Source: Pseudomonas viridiflava
Lineage (GTDB): Bacteria > Pseudomonadota > Gammaproteobacteria > Pseudomonadales > Pseudomonadaceae
Direction of reading: 5' to 3'
Length of the DNA: 41,333 bases
Assembly: GCF_001642795.1 (NCBI RefSeq)
Contig: NZ_LKEH01000018.1
Span: 494,057-535,389, forward strand
Below are positions 1 through 7,336 of this stretch, one piece after another. Within the stretch, counting starts at the first letter, position 1; every line of letters begins with the position of its first letter. Both the position numbers and the translations under genes were made by a program. The notes beneath the pieces are model-generated. The model saw only the letters and a program-made list of their open reading frames with translations, made no database searches and was not told the DNA's origin.

Positions 1-88
1 AAAACTGCATCTGTTCAGCAAGTTAAGTGGTGTTCGATAAAAATCAGCCTGCCTTTTTCGCCCGCAGCGCTTAGCACGGCGCGACAGG

Positions 89-1060
89 CTACAACCACCC
101 CGACCGCTTGAAGCTGGCGAACAGTGCAGAACACCCTCCGACGATCACGCCAAGCACGATGAAGTAACCGTAGTGCCAGGTCAGCTCGGGCATGTTCTCG
201 AAGTTCATCCCATAGATACCTGCAATCGCTGTCGGGAACGCCAGAATGGCCGCCCAGCCCGCAAACTTGCGCTGCACGATGCTTTGTCGCGAGGACTCCA
301 GCAGCAGTCCGATCTCTATGGTCTGACTGGCGATGTCGCACAGGTTGCCGAGGTCTTCCATTTGCCGTTTGACGTGAATCTCGACGTCGCGGAAGTACGG
401 CCGCATATTTTTGTCGATGAAGGGAAAGCTGAGTTTCTGCAGCTCTTCGCCCACTTCCACCATCGGCGCCACATAACGCCGCATTCTAAGCAGATCGCGA
501 CGCAAGGCGTGAATGTGCTGAATATCGGCTTCGCGCAACGCGCCACCCAGCACGTTCTGCTCCAGCAACTCCAACTCGGCATGAATGGCTTCGGTCACCG
601 GCTGATAGTTTTCGGTCACGAAATCCAGCAGGGCATACAACACAAAGTCTTCACCGTGCTCCAGCAGCAGAGGGCGGGCTTCACAGCGCTGACGCACCAG
701 TCCATAGGACTTGGAGTGGCCGTTGCGTGACGTAATGACATAGCCCTTGCCTGCAAAAATATGGGTTTCGATGAACAGCAGCTTGCCGTTGTCGCGCACC
801 GGGGCGTAAGTCACGATGAACAGCGCATCACCGAAGGTCTCAAGCTTCGGGCGGCTGTGAACTTCCATCGCATCTTCCAGCGCCAGTTCGTGCAGGTTGA
901 ACTGTTCCTTCAGGCTGGTCAGTTCCTGAGCATTGGGTTGCTCCAGCCCGATCCAGACAAAGTGGCCGGGCTTGGCGGCCCAGGCTGCGCCCTCGTCCAG
1001 TGTGATATCCGTGACTTTCTTGCCTTTGCTGTAAACCGCGGCTGCAACAACTCGACCCAT
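89..1060 (-). CDS. CorA-family divalent cation transporter
   Basis: A 323-aa inner-membrane channel of the CorA family, expected to move Mg2+ and possibly Co2+/Ni2+ or Zn2+. A long soluble, helix-rich N-terminal part (about residues 1-260) is followed by two C-terminal membrane helices. The family signature GMN sits in IYGMNFENMPEL at the end of the first helix, and the protein ends in the positively charged tail FKRSGWL. Length and architecture are normal for CorA/ZntB proteins. The ATG start gives MGRVVAAAVYS. It is transcribed alone; a terminator for the next minus-strand gene lies between the two, so they are probably separate units. The sequence does not distinguish a Mg2+ transporter (CorA) from a Zn2+ transporter (ZntB). 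Confidence 0.9.
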   Translation of the reverse strand: MGRVVAAAVYSKGKKVTDITLDEGAAWAAKPGHFVWIGLEQPNAQELTSLKEQFNLHELALEDAMEVHSRPKLETFGDALFIVTYAPVRDNGKLLFIETHIFAGKGYVITSRNGHSKSYGLVRQRCEARPLLLEHGEDFVLYALLDFVTENYQPVTEAIHAELELLEQNVLGGALREADIQHIHALRRDLLRMRRYVAPMVEVGEELQKLSFPFIDKNMRPYFRDVEIHVKRQMEDLGNLCDIASQTIEIGLLLESSRQSIVQRKFAGWAAILAFPTAIAGIYGMNFENMPELTWHYGYFIVLGVIVGGCSALFASFKRSGWL

Positions 1061-1153
1061 GGTGCTATCGCTTCTTCAATGTGGCTGTGGCGCAAGAGGG
1101 GATGCGCGGTAGCTGATGAGATTAACCAAACGCGGATGAGTTCGCCGGTAAAC

Positions 1154-1176
1154 AAAAAGCCCGCAGATGCGGGCTT
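1154..1176 (-). terminator. Rho-independent terminator of the crotonase gene
   Basis: Nine-base perfect stem (AAGCCCGCA/TGCGGGCTT) with a 2-nt spacer. On the minus strand it is followed by a T-rich run (TTTTTGTTT). It lies 12 nt after the crotonase stop codon. Confidence 0.8.
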
Positions 1177-1187
1177 GTCGAGTGGCC

Positions 1188-1877
1188 TTAAACAAAACTC
1201 TTCTTGTCCAGTTCGATGGCCGCGTCCAGGGTGTCCAGAAACGCTTTTCGGCTCTTGAGTTTGGTCTTCCCATGGGCGTTCATGTTGATTTTCTTCAACT
1301 GCGTGGCAACCGTGCGTGCTGTCTCGGACAAGGCTTCAACGCTGACCACCTGGTCCAGAAAGCCCGCCTGCATCGCACCTTCAGGGTTGAAGATTTCGGC
1401 GTTGATCACCGAGCGGTTGAACGCCGACTTGCGCAGGCGATCACGGGCCAGTTCGATCCCGGCGTGGTGCATGGTCATGCCGATCTGCACTTCGTTCAGG
1501 CCGATATTGAAGGGGCCTTCGACGCCGATACGATAATCGGCCGACAGCAACAGAAACGCACCCTTGGCAATGGCATGGCCCGGGCAGGCGACAATGATGG
1601 GGAAGGGGTGTGACAGCATGCGCCGGGCCAGAGTCGAACCCTCGGTAACCAGACTGCTGGCCGCTTCGGGACTGGAGGTCATGACTTTCAGGTCGTAGCC
1701 GCCCGAGAGAATGCCGGGCTGGCCGGTCACGATTACCACTGCCCGATCCTTCTCGGACTGATCCAGTGCGGCATTGAATGCGGCGATGACGTCCGGGGAG
1801 ATGGCGTTGACCTTGCCATTGTTCAGGGTCAGCGTGGCGATGCCATCGTCCAGTTGGTACGAGACCAGATCACTCAT
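1188..1877 (-). CDS. crotonase/enoyl-CoA hydratase family protein
   Basis: A 229-aa crotonase-fold protein, slightly short for the family (usually about 255). The N-terminal strand MSDLVSYQLDDGIATLTLN is typical. The CoA/oxyanion-hole region reads LSGGYDLKVM around residue 60, and the second oxyanion segment includes CPGHAIAKGAFLLLSADYRI. LNEVQIGM supplies the usual acidic residue. It probably acts on an acyl-CoA (hydratase or isomerase), but no fatty-acid oxidation partner is adjacent, so the substrate is unknown. It is a single-gene unit with its own terminator. Related Pseudomonas proteins are annotated simply as crotonase/enoyl-CoA hydratase family. Confidence 0.88.
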   Translation of the reverse strand: MSDLVSYQLDDGIATLTLNNGKVNAISPDVIAAFNAALDQSEKDRAVVIVTGQPGILSGGYDLKVMTSSPEAASSLVTEGSTLARRMLSHPFPIIVACPGHAIAKGAFLLLSADYRIGVEGPFNIGLNEVQIGMTMHHAGIELARDRLRKSAFNRSVINAEIFNPEGAMQAGFLDQVVSVEALSETARTVATQLKKINMNAHGKTKLKSRKAFLDTLDAAIELDKKSFV

Positions 1878-1976
1878 GACGCGATTCCTTTTTATTGAAG
1901 TGAGCAGACGTTACTCACCCATGCTGAACAGGTAAAGCGCTGACTGATGGGTCACTCATTTTTGCTGAAACGCCGG

Positions 1977-2270
1977 TTACACCTGAATATCGTTCAGCTC
2001 GCAGTACTCGTCCCAGTCCATGCCCAGAGCTTCGGCGACCTGCGCATGGGCCTCCAGCCGCATCTGCTTGAGCTGTTCAGGCGATTCGGCAATCAACTCC
2101 AGCGCCAGTTCCCAGGGTTCGATCCCCTGGCTTTCGGCTTCATCCTCGAAAGCCCACTGAAGCTGCTGCTTCTGTTCGGCCGCGCTGAGCTGGCTGATTT
2201 CGTCTTTGAGCGTGGGATGGGTCGACAGGTATTTCGCCAGGGCGGCTTCGTTCCACTCAAGAGCGTTCAT
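1977..2270 (-). CDS. DUF6388-like small protein
   Basis: A 97-aa acidic, helical, cytoplasmic protein of unknown function. The chosen ATG (MNALEWNEAALAKYLS) replaces a longer frame reaching 2450, whose extra 60 residues are low-quality and overlap the divergent gene. Conserved-looking segments are HPTLKDEISQLSAAEQKQQLQWAFEDEAE and the C-terminal LGMDWDEYCELN. It resembles small Pseudomonas proteins I recall as DUF6388; this was not checked. No signal peptide or catalytic motif is visible. It is transcribed alone and divergently from the EthD-like gene at 2443. Confidence 0.75.
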   Translation of the reverse strand: MNALEWNEAALAKYLSTHPTLKDEISQLSAAEQKQQLQWAFEDEAESQGIEPWELALELIAESPEQLKQMRLEAHAQVAEALGMDWDEYCELNDIQV

Positions 2271-2442
2271 GCTGTATTCCTCGATCTGGCTGGGCGGCCG
2301 GAACCCATTGCAGCGCAGTCCGGCCAAACGGCGTGATTGTGCGGGAAGGGAGAAATACCTGCCAGTGCTGTCATAACACTTTGCCGTGTGTCTCACGGTA
2401 GAGTGCCAACGCAATTTTACCTGCCACCTGGAGAATATCGAC

Positions 2443-2757
2443 ATGATCAAAGTCAGCGTGCTGTACCCCTACAAGGAAGGTGCCCGGTTCGACCATGACT
2501 ACTATCGCGACCAGCACATGCCGCTGGTGCAGTCCCTGATGGGCGAGCACTGCAAGCGCTACAGCGTCGACAAGGGCCTGGGCGGTGCAACGCCGGGCTC
2601 CACGCCGGTCTATGTCGGCATGTGCCACATCTACTGCGACTCGATTGAAGCGTTCCAGGCCGGCATGGGACCGCATCAGGAGCGCATCAACGCCGATATC
2701 ATCAACTACACAGACCTGATTCCGGTGATTCAGATCAGTGAGGTCAGGGCCGAGTAA
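2443..2757 (+). CDS. EthD-family protein
   Basis: A 104-aa protein of the EthD family of dimeric alpha-beta barrels. MIKVSVLYPYKEGARFDHDY, then YRDQHMPLV, is the typical N-terminal signature (Y..HMPL), and the C-terminal strand LIPVIQISEV completes the ferredoxin-like fold. The start is the ATG after CCTGGAG; an upstream in-frame ATG at 2386 adds residues unlike the family. EthD itself accompanies a cytochrome P450 in ether degradation, but no P450 is nearby and most homologues have no known reaction. It is a monocistronic gene ending 3 nt before the end of the convergent DUF4124-like gene. Confidence 0.85.
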   Translation: MIKVSVLYPYKEGARFDHDYYRDQHMPLVQSLMGEHCKRYSVDKGLGGATPGSTPVYVGMCHIYCDSIEAFQAGMGPHQERINADIINYTDLIPVIQISEVRAE

Positions 2758-2760
2758 GGC

Positions 2761-3168
2761 TCAATTGCCCGATACGGCTTTTCTGAATGAAGCGCCACCC
2801 GATGGATCAAAGCATTGACTGTCGTAGCGCGGACTCTGGCATTGAGAGGGCACATCGGGCGCCGGCAAATGGCTTTTCTGAAAGGCTTTGTAGCTTTCAG
2901 TCTCGTACACATTGACCTTGGCGCGGCCGCTGACTTGCAGGTACTCAGTGGCCTTCAGATTGACCTTGTGGGCATGGTCGACGGGTTCGCCCTGACGCAG
3001 CATTTTTGGCGGACCGGGCCGTTGAACCGCGACCTCCGCCGCTCCATCGCAGGGGATGGCCGCGTAGCTCACGTGGCCCTGCGCCGAGGTGCATTTGAAG
3101 ATCTCGCTGTGCGCCATGCCTGAACCCACTGCCGCTGTGATCGCAAGCAGCATTGAAAGCCTTTTCAT
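2761..3168 (-). CDS. exported DUF4124-like protein
   Basis: A 135-aa exported protein. MKRLSMLLAITAAVGSGMAHS is a Sec signal peptide, probably cut after the AHS region. It is followed by EIFKCTSAQGHVSYAAIPCD, the short beta hairpin typical of DUF4124 proteins. The rest is hydrophilic and carries a Cys pair near the C-terminus (SQCQSPRYDSQCFD), suggesting a disulfide. The start at 3168 is chosen because GGGAGG lies 6 nt upstream; the ATG at 3174 abuts that site. The function is unknown; DUF4124 proteins are periplasmic or surface proteins. It converges on the EthD-like gene with only 3 nt between them. Confidence 0.8.
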   Translation of the reverse strand: MKRLSMLLAITAAVGSGMAHSEIFKCTSAQGHVSYAAIPCDGAAEVAVQRPGPPKMLRQGEPVDHAHKVNLKATEYLQVSGRAKVNVYETESYKAFQKSHLPAPDVPSQCQSPRYDSQCFDPSGGASFRKAVSGN

Positions 3169-3317
3169 CGTCATCCTCCCTGAGTGGCGCAAGGCTACCA
3201 GTCCTGACGCGCGGCGCAAAGGGTTTGTGACAGCTCCGTTCGTCAGTCCCATGGCACGCCTGAGGTGATTACGCCTCTGAAGAACAGGTTGTATGTTTTA
3301 ACCCAATGGAGGCGTCT

Positions 3318-3482
3318 ATGACTGGCAACAAGCCAAGCGACAACAGTACCGACAAACCGGATTTCAATACCGAATCACCGGATGCCGGCGATCCGCAGGT
3401 TGATCCGGTCAAGCCCGCAAAAACGCCTGCCAAGGAGCATGGCACCAAGGACGACTATCCGCCCTACGAATCCGACAAGTAA
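3318..3482 (+). CDS. small hydrophilic 54-aa protein
   Basis: A 54-residue frame starting MTGNKPSDNSTDKPDF and ending YPPYESDK. It is rich in Pro, Asp, Lys, Asn and Ser, has no hydrophobic segment, and is predicted to be disordered. AATGGAGG lies 8-14 nt before the ATG, a strong ribosome site. A strong terminator follows 20 nt after the stop, so the unit has the start signal, frame and terminator of a real gene. I do not recognise a family; such proteins are common and mostly uncharacterised in Pseudomonas. It lies in the gap between two minus-strand exported-protein genes. Confidence 0.65.
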   Translation: MTGNKPSDNSTDKPDFNTESPDAGDPQVDPVKPAKTPAKEHGTKDDYPPYESDK

Positions 3483-3501
3483 GTCGAGAGAACAAATACC
3501 G

Positions 3502-3527
3502 GCCCCCGAAGTGATTCGGGGGCTTTT
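3502..3527 (+). terminator. Rho-independent terminator
   Basis: Nine-base perfect stem GCCCCCGAA/TTCGGGGGC with a GTGA loop and a TTTT tail. It ends the 54-aa gene and may also work in reverse for the convergent cytochrome gene. Confidence 0.85.
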
Positions 3528-3539
3528 CATTTCACGGCG

Positions 3540-3908
3540 TTATTTGTTCGTGTCGAGGTATTCCAGCAGGTCTTCCATGCGCTGGTCGTTGCCCATCCAC
3601 CACAGCTTCATACGCGTCCCCGGCACCACTTCGCCCGGATCCTTGATGTACGTGGTGAGTTGCTCGCGGGTCCAGGTGATACCCGAGTTTTTCATCGCGT
3701 CCGTGTACACATAGTCAGGGTGCTGACCCGCCTTGCTTCCGATGATGCCGTTGAGTGGCGGGCCAAATGCGCTGCGGGCACCGGGTCCGATCTTGTGGCA
3801 GCCTGAGCAGAGTCGGGTGAATACCGCTTTCCCGGCCTCTGCATCGCCAGCCCCTTGAGCGGTCGCATGTATCGCCAGCGCGAGCAGAAATAGCGCAGTC
3901 TTTTTCAT
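3540..3908 (-). CDS. secreted class I cytochrome c
   Basis: A 122-aa periplasmic electron carrier. The signal peptide MKKTALFLLALAIHATAQGA is followed by a mature domain beginning near GDAEAGKAVF. The heme-attachment motif CSGCH is at residues 34-38, and the likely axial Met is M100 in PGTRMKL. The GPPLNGIIG segment is typical of small cytochrome c/c550-like proteins. GGGAGA lies 8 nt before the ATG. It is a single-gene unit and the redox partner cannot be inferred from neighbours. The fold assignment is firm; the specific pathway is not. Confidence 0.92.
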   Translation of the reverse strand: MKKTALFLLALAIHATAQGAGDAEAGKAVFTRLCSGCHKIGPGARSAFGPPLNGIIGSKAGQHPDYVYTDAMKNSGITWTREQLTTYIKDPGEVVPGTRMKLWWMGNDQRMEDLLEYLDTNK

Positions 3909-4066
3909 CGATCTCCCATCACGGGTCTGGACAGCCTGATTTTCAAGCGCTGCATGCTAACGCAGTCCCCGATTCGCTGAAACCTCAGGCCCATTCAAGG
4001 GATGCGGCAGGGAACCACTTGCCCGGCCCGGCCACCCATTGCCATCTCATCGTTCAGGACACGATC

Positions 4067-5233
4067 ATGGCTCAGCAGGCTGTCAGCACTTTTCAGTTCG
4101 TCAAAGAATTCTCATGCCTTGCCGAGCGCTGCGATGACAACTGCTGCAAGGTCTGGCCGGTATCGGTAGGCGCCAGGACCGTCGAACTCTGGGATCAGAA
4201 ACTGCCCCAGTTGCTCAACCTGATCGTCAAGGACGATGGCGGCACCTGGATGAAAAAGACCGATGGCGACTGCGTGGCGTTCGACAACGGGCGTTGCTCC
4301 GTCCATGCGACACACGGCGAAGATGCGCTTTCCGACACTTGCCGAATCTATCCGCGCATGTACCGGCGTATCAACGGCGCGCTGACCGGGTCGGCCAGCA
4401 TGAGCTGTCCCGAAATCGTACGGCTGGTCCTCAAAAGTGCGACTCCCTTTGCGCCAGCGCAAGTCACCGTGGACGACAAGACGCTGTCTGCCTACCCGGA
4501 CAAGGATTTCCCCGGCATCGATGCGGAGCAGCGCGCTGCTGTCGTTCAGCAACTGAACGAGCTGGTGCTTCAGGACCAGCAGACCACTCGCCACGCGCTG
4601 CTGAGGCTGTTGGACCTGACGCTCAAACTGGAAACCATTGCCTGCGAGGACTGGTTGTACGCATTGCCTGGACTGATCATGGATTACCAGACGCCTGTCG
4701 GTTCGGGCGAGTCGCTGGCGGTTGATCCGGTCATGGTGGTGCTGATCCAGATGCTCAACGGGCCAGGCGTGACAGAGGCGATGCGCGAGCAGGTCATTCG
4801 CTCGGTTGACGTCACCCCGGCCCAGGGCGATCAGCCTCAGGGCATGCGGCTCAAAACCGAGTTTCTGGACCTTGCCAGCGGACGGGCAGGGCAGGCGCTG
4901 GAGCCTGTCCTGAAACGCTTCGTCTGCGCCGAGATGTCCCGCACCGGCTTTCCATTCATCTCGACCACCGCGTATGGCCAGGACTACGGCACAAGCCTCA
5001 GTCAGTGGGCATGCACGCTCGCGCTGCGGACTCTGGCCTTGCGCTGTCTGTTGTTGGTGCACTGCGATCCAGTCACTCGGCAAGCCCCGGATGAGCAAGC
5101 CATTGTCGATCTGGTCTACCGCTTCTGTCGCAGCGCCAACCACAGCGTGGCGACAGGCGCAGAACTGTTTTTCAGGCAGAAACTGGGTGAGCAGGGTCTG
5201 GGCTATCTGCGCGTGTTGACTGACCAGCTTTGA
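4067..5233 (+). CDS. fliB: flagellin lysine-N-methylase-like protein (FliB family)
   Basis: A 388-aa protein with the Cys signature of FliB. CLAERCDDNCC places Cys at residues 17, 22, 26 and 27, and a second cluster reads GDCVAFDNGRCSVH ... SDTCRIYPR. These Cys are expected to bind an iron-sulfur cluster in enzymes that methylate flagellin lysines. The start MAQQAVSTFQF follows CAGGAC; the upstream ATG at 4019 is less likely. No flagellin or other flagellar gene is in the window, so it is an orphan copy and its substrate is inferred only from the family. It is monocistronic. Confidence 0.8.
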   Translation: MAQQAVSTFQFVKEFSCLAERCDDNCCKVWPVSVGARTVELWDQKLPQLLNLIVKDDGGTWMKKTDGDCVAFDNGRCSVHATHGEDALSDTCRIYPRMYRRINGALTGSASMSCPEIVRLVLKSATPFAPAQVTVDDKTLSAYPDKDFPGIDAEQRAAVVQQLNELVLQDQQTTRHALLRLLDLTLKLETIACEDWLYALPGLIMDYQTPVGSGESLAVDPVMVVLIQMLNGPGVTEAMREQVIRSVDVTPAQGDQPQGMRLKTEFLDLASGRAGQALEPVLKRFVCAEMSRTGFPFISTTAYGQDYGTSLSQWACTLALRTLALRCLLLVHCDPVTRQAPDEQAIVDLVYRFCRSANHSVATGAELFFRQKLGEQGLGYLRVLTDQL

Positions 5234-5329
5234 GCCCACAACCGAGCTGCAAACAGCCTTCTCTATCAGCGGAAGTCAGGTTTCGGGCGATCACCCTTGT
5301 AGCGTCAGGTGATTTGCAGTTCCGGGTCT

Positions 5330-5343
5330 ACACTCCAGAGTGT
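5330..5343. promoter_or_regulatory. palindrome ACACTC-CA-GAGTGT
   Basis: Perfect 6+6 inverted repeat, about 275 bp upstream of the HTH gene. Its dyad symmetry suits a dimeric regulator, but no binding protein is known. Confidence 0.35.
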
Positions 5344-5557
5344 GTCCAGTCGGCCAGCCAGCAAAACGGTGGCCAGTTCCACGGCTGACCGGACTCAACG
5401 AGCTGTTCATTCCTGATGCGCGTGCGCAACTCTCGCGTGGCGCGTCACCGCTGAACATCAGCGTCAGGTCGAATCGACCGCTTCTTGTACCTGTCGCCCG
5501 CCTTCATCAGAGCCGGCGACCGGCAGCTTTCAAGACCCACGCCCACACCGAGCGCCC

Positions 5558-5579
5558 AGCGAGCGACTTGTCGCTCGCT
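5558..5579. promoter_or_regulatory. 22-bp palindrome before the HTH gene
   Basis: Perfect 10+10 inverted repeat, AGCGAGCGAC-TT-GTCGCTCGCT, ending 40 bp before the start codon of the HTH gene. It could be an operator for autoregulation or an RNA hairpin in the leader. There is no T tract, so a terminator is unlikely. Confidence 0.5.
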
Positions 5580-5619
5580 TGCTGCAGCGCAATCAGCCAC
5601 CCGCTTGACGGAGGCCAGG

Positions 5620-5961
5620 ATGACATCCACTCACGAGGATAGATTCGCAATTCGCCTTAGAGCCGAAAGGAGCCGGTTAGGTTTGTCACAGAAGGATTTC
5701 GCAAGATTTGCAGGCGTCGAAGTCAACGCCCAGGGGCACTATGAACGCGGGGAACGTACGCCCAGAGCAGACTATCTGGCAGCCATTTCGGCAATCGGAG
5801 TTGACGTGGGATATCTGGTCACGGGCGTCGCGAGATCAATCGAAAACGACACCCTGTCGCCACGCGAAGGCAGTGTCGTGCGTGCGTTCAGAAACCTTGC
5901 CGACACGGATCAGGAGGCGCTTAGCCTGATTCTTGAAAAGCTTTCGCATACGAATGGGTGA
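5620..5961 (+). CDS. HTH (XRE-type) transcriptional regulator
   Basis: A 113-aa DNA-binding protein. Residues about 8-65 form a Cro/C1-type helix-turn-helix: IRLRAERSRLGLSQKDFARF, then GVEVNAQGHYERGERTP, then ADYLAAISAIGVDVGYLVTG. A short helical tail (SVVRAFRNLADTDQEALSLI) may dimerise. It has no peptidase S24 or sensor domain. The start ATG follows GGAGG with a 5-nt gap. It resembles phage or mobile-element repressors, yet no other phage gene is nearby. It sits between an orphan methylase gene and tRNA-Ser. The palindrome 40 bp upstream is a candidate autoregulatory site. Confidence 0.85.
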   Translation: MTSTHEDRFAIRLRAERSRLGLSQKDFARFAGVEVNAQGHYERGERTPRADYLAAISAIGVDVGYLVTGVARSIENDTLSPREGSVVRAFRNLADTDQEALSLILEKLSHTNG

Positions 5962-6097
5962 TATGGGGTTGTGGTGGGTAAAGCCACTGGTGCGAGGGCG
6001 TTCTGCCGTAAAAACCGGAAGCCCTTGATGCCCGGTTCGTTTTCGGCAGACACCGTCAGCCCAGCTGGAAATCATCCTGGCTTAACCACCGGAAACG

Positions 6098-6135
6098 AAA
6101 AAGCCCCGACGTTCACAAGGAATATCGGGGCTTTT
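6098..6135 (-). terminator. terminator of tRNA-Ser
   Basis: Stem GCCCCGA/TCGGGGC extended by A/T pairs; on the minus strand it ends in a T run. It lies 13 nt after the tRNA 3' end and may also stop the HTH transcript from the other side. Confidence 0.8.
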
Positions 6136-6148
6136 CGTGTATCGAATA

Positions 6149-6238
6149 TGGCGGTGAAGGAGGGATTCGAACCCTCGATACAATTTCTTGTATACACACT
6201 TTCCAGGCGTGCTCCTTAAGCCACTCGGACACCTCACC
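6149..6238 (-). tRNA. tRNA-Ser (anticodon GGA)
   Basis: A 90-nt tRNA with encoded CCA. The acceptor arm is GGTGAGG/CTTCACC followed by discriminator G and CCA. The anticodon loop CTGGAAA contains GGA, which reads UCC/UCU serine codons. A long variable arm (about TATACAAGAAATTGTATC) is typical of class II serine tRNAs. The T arm GAGGGTTCGAATCCCTC is intact. A promoter and a terminator flank it. tRNA-Ser genes are common integration sites, but I found no duplicated 3' end that would mark an attachment site here. Confidence 0.95.
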
Positions 6239-6276
6239 GTATCTCGCTGACAACGTTGTGTCTGTCGAGGCGCGCT

Positions 6277-6305
6277 AATGTAGTCGAAAGCTTTTCGGAA
6301 CGCAA
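6277..6305 (-). promoter_or_regulatory. sigma-70-like promoter of tRNA-Ser
   Basis: On the minus strand TTGCGT and TACATT are separated by 17 nt. The -10 element ends 38 nt before the tRNA 5' end. Confidence 0.55.
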
Positions 6306-6438
6306 AACTTTTTTTCAGAATTTTCATGCGGTTAAGCAGAAAAACGTGGTCTGCCCGCTGAAAGGTCTGCGCAGGCTGGCGGGCTTCGGGTTTCATGGGA
6401 AGGCCGGGCCAGCCAGGCGCGTCGTTCGATGGCTGGGA

Positions 6439-7188
6439 TCAGGCGCCGAAGCCGCCGTCGATGGTCAGGCTGGCGCCGGTGATGTAACCCGCTTCCGGGC
6501 CAGCGAGGTAGGCGACGAAGCTGGCGATTTCCTCGCTCTTGCCGTAGCGCGGGATCGCCATCATGGCCTTGAGGCTTTCAGCGAATTCGCCGTGTCCTGG
6601 GTTCATGTCGGTGTCGACCGGGCCGGGCTGGACGTTGTTGACGGTGATGCCCTGCGGGCCGAGGTCGCGTGCCAGGCCTTTGGTCAGGCCGACCAGCGCC
6701 GACTTGCTCATGGCATAGATCGCGCCGCCTGCAAAGGGCATGCGGTCGGCGTTGGTGCTGCCGATGTTGATGATGCGTCCGCCTTCACCCATGTGGCGAG
6801 CGGCTTCCTGGCTGGCGATGAACACGCTGCGTACGTTGATGGCCAGGGTTCGGTCAAAGTCCTGCATGGTGAATTCGTTCAGCGGGGCAATGGCCAGCAC
6901 GCCTGCGTTGTTGACCAGAATATCCAGCCCGCCCAGGTTTTCGGCGGCCGTCTGAATCGCCTGGCGGATGGCCTTTTCATCAGCGCTGTCGGCTCGAATG
7001 GCCAGTGCATGGCCGCCGTTGGCAGTGATGCTGCCCTGGATCTCCAGCGCGGCTTCTTCGGAGCTGACATAGGTGAAGGCCACGGCAGCGCCTTCCTTGG
7101 CCAGGCGCTGGACAATCGCTGCGCCGATACCACGAGAGCCGCCTTGAACGAAGGCGACTTTGCCGGCGAGGTTCAGATGCTGAATCAT
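6439..7188 (-). CDS. SDR-family oxidoreductase
   Basis: A 249-aa classical short-chain dehydrogenase/reductase. The cofactor motif GGSRGIGAAI follows the first strand (normally TGxxxGxG; here QGGSRGIG). NNAG is in ILVNNAGVLA, and the catalytic set is Ser in NIGSTNAD and YxxxK in IYAMSKSALVG. The C-terminus YITGASLTIDGGFGA is typical. Tyr in AFTYVSSEE after the second strand suggests NADPH preference, but this is only inference. The start MIQHLNLAGK has CTGGAG upstream; a frame reaching 7392 runs into the divergent gene. It is monocistronic and the substrate is unknown. Confidence 0.9.
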   Translation of the reverse strand: MIQHLNLAGKVAFVQGGSRGIGAAIVQRLAKEGAAVAFTYVSSEEAALEIQGSITANGGHALAIRADSADEKAIRQAIQTAAENLGGLDILVNNAGVLAIAPLNEFTMQDFDRTLAINVRSVFIASQEAARHMGEGGRIINIGSTNADRMPFAGGAIYAMSKSALVGLTKGLARDLGPQGITVNNVQPGPVDTDMNPGHGEFAESLKAMMAIPRYGKSEEIASFVAYLAGPEAGYITGASLTIDGGFGA

Positions 7189-7336
7189 GGTGTTCTCCAG
7201 TGTTTGGGTGCGACGGGACGTGGATGTGCGTAGACAGCGTAGTCGCAATAAGCTGTCTGGCGGCTGATACCGCACTGGAACCGAGCGCAACTTACGACTA
7301 CTGTCGCAGGCTCGAATTTCAAGGAAATGAACCCCG

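Larger units (their letters stand above)
5234..5619. other. 386-bp non-coding region upstream of the HTH gene
   Basis: No convincing gene. Short frames here lack ribosome sites and family resemblance. It contains two perfect palindromes (5330-5343 and 5558-5579), listed separately, and probably the promoter region of the HTH gene. Confidence 0.6.

Noticed and set aside
5962..6148. Attachment site or island next to tRNA-Ser
   Set aside because: No copy of the tRNA 3' end and no integrase gene are visible in the window.
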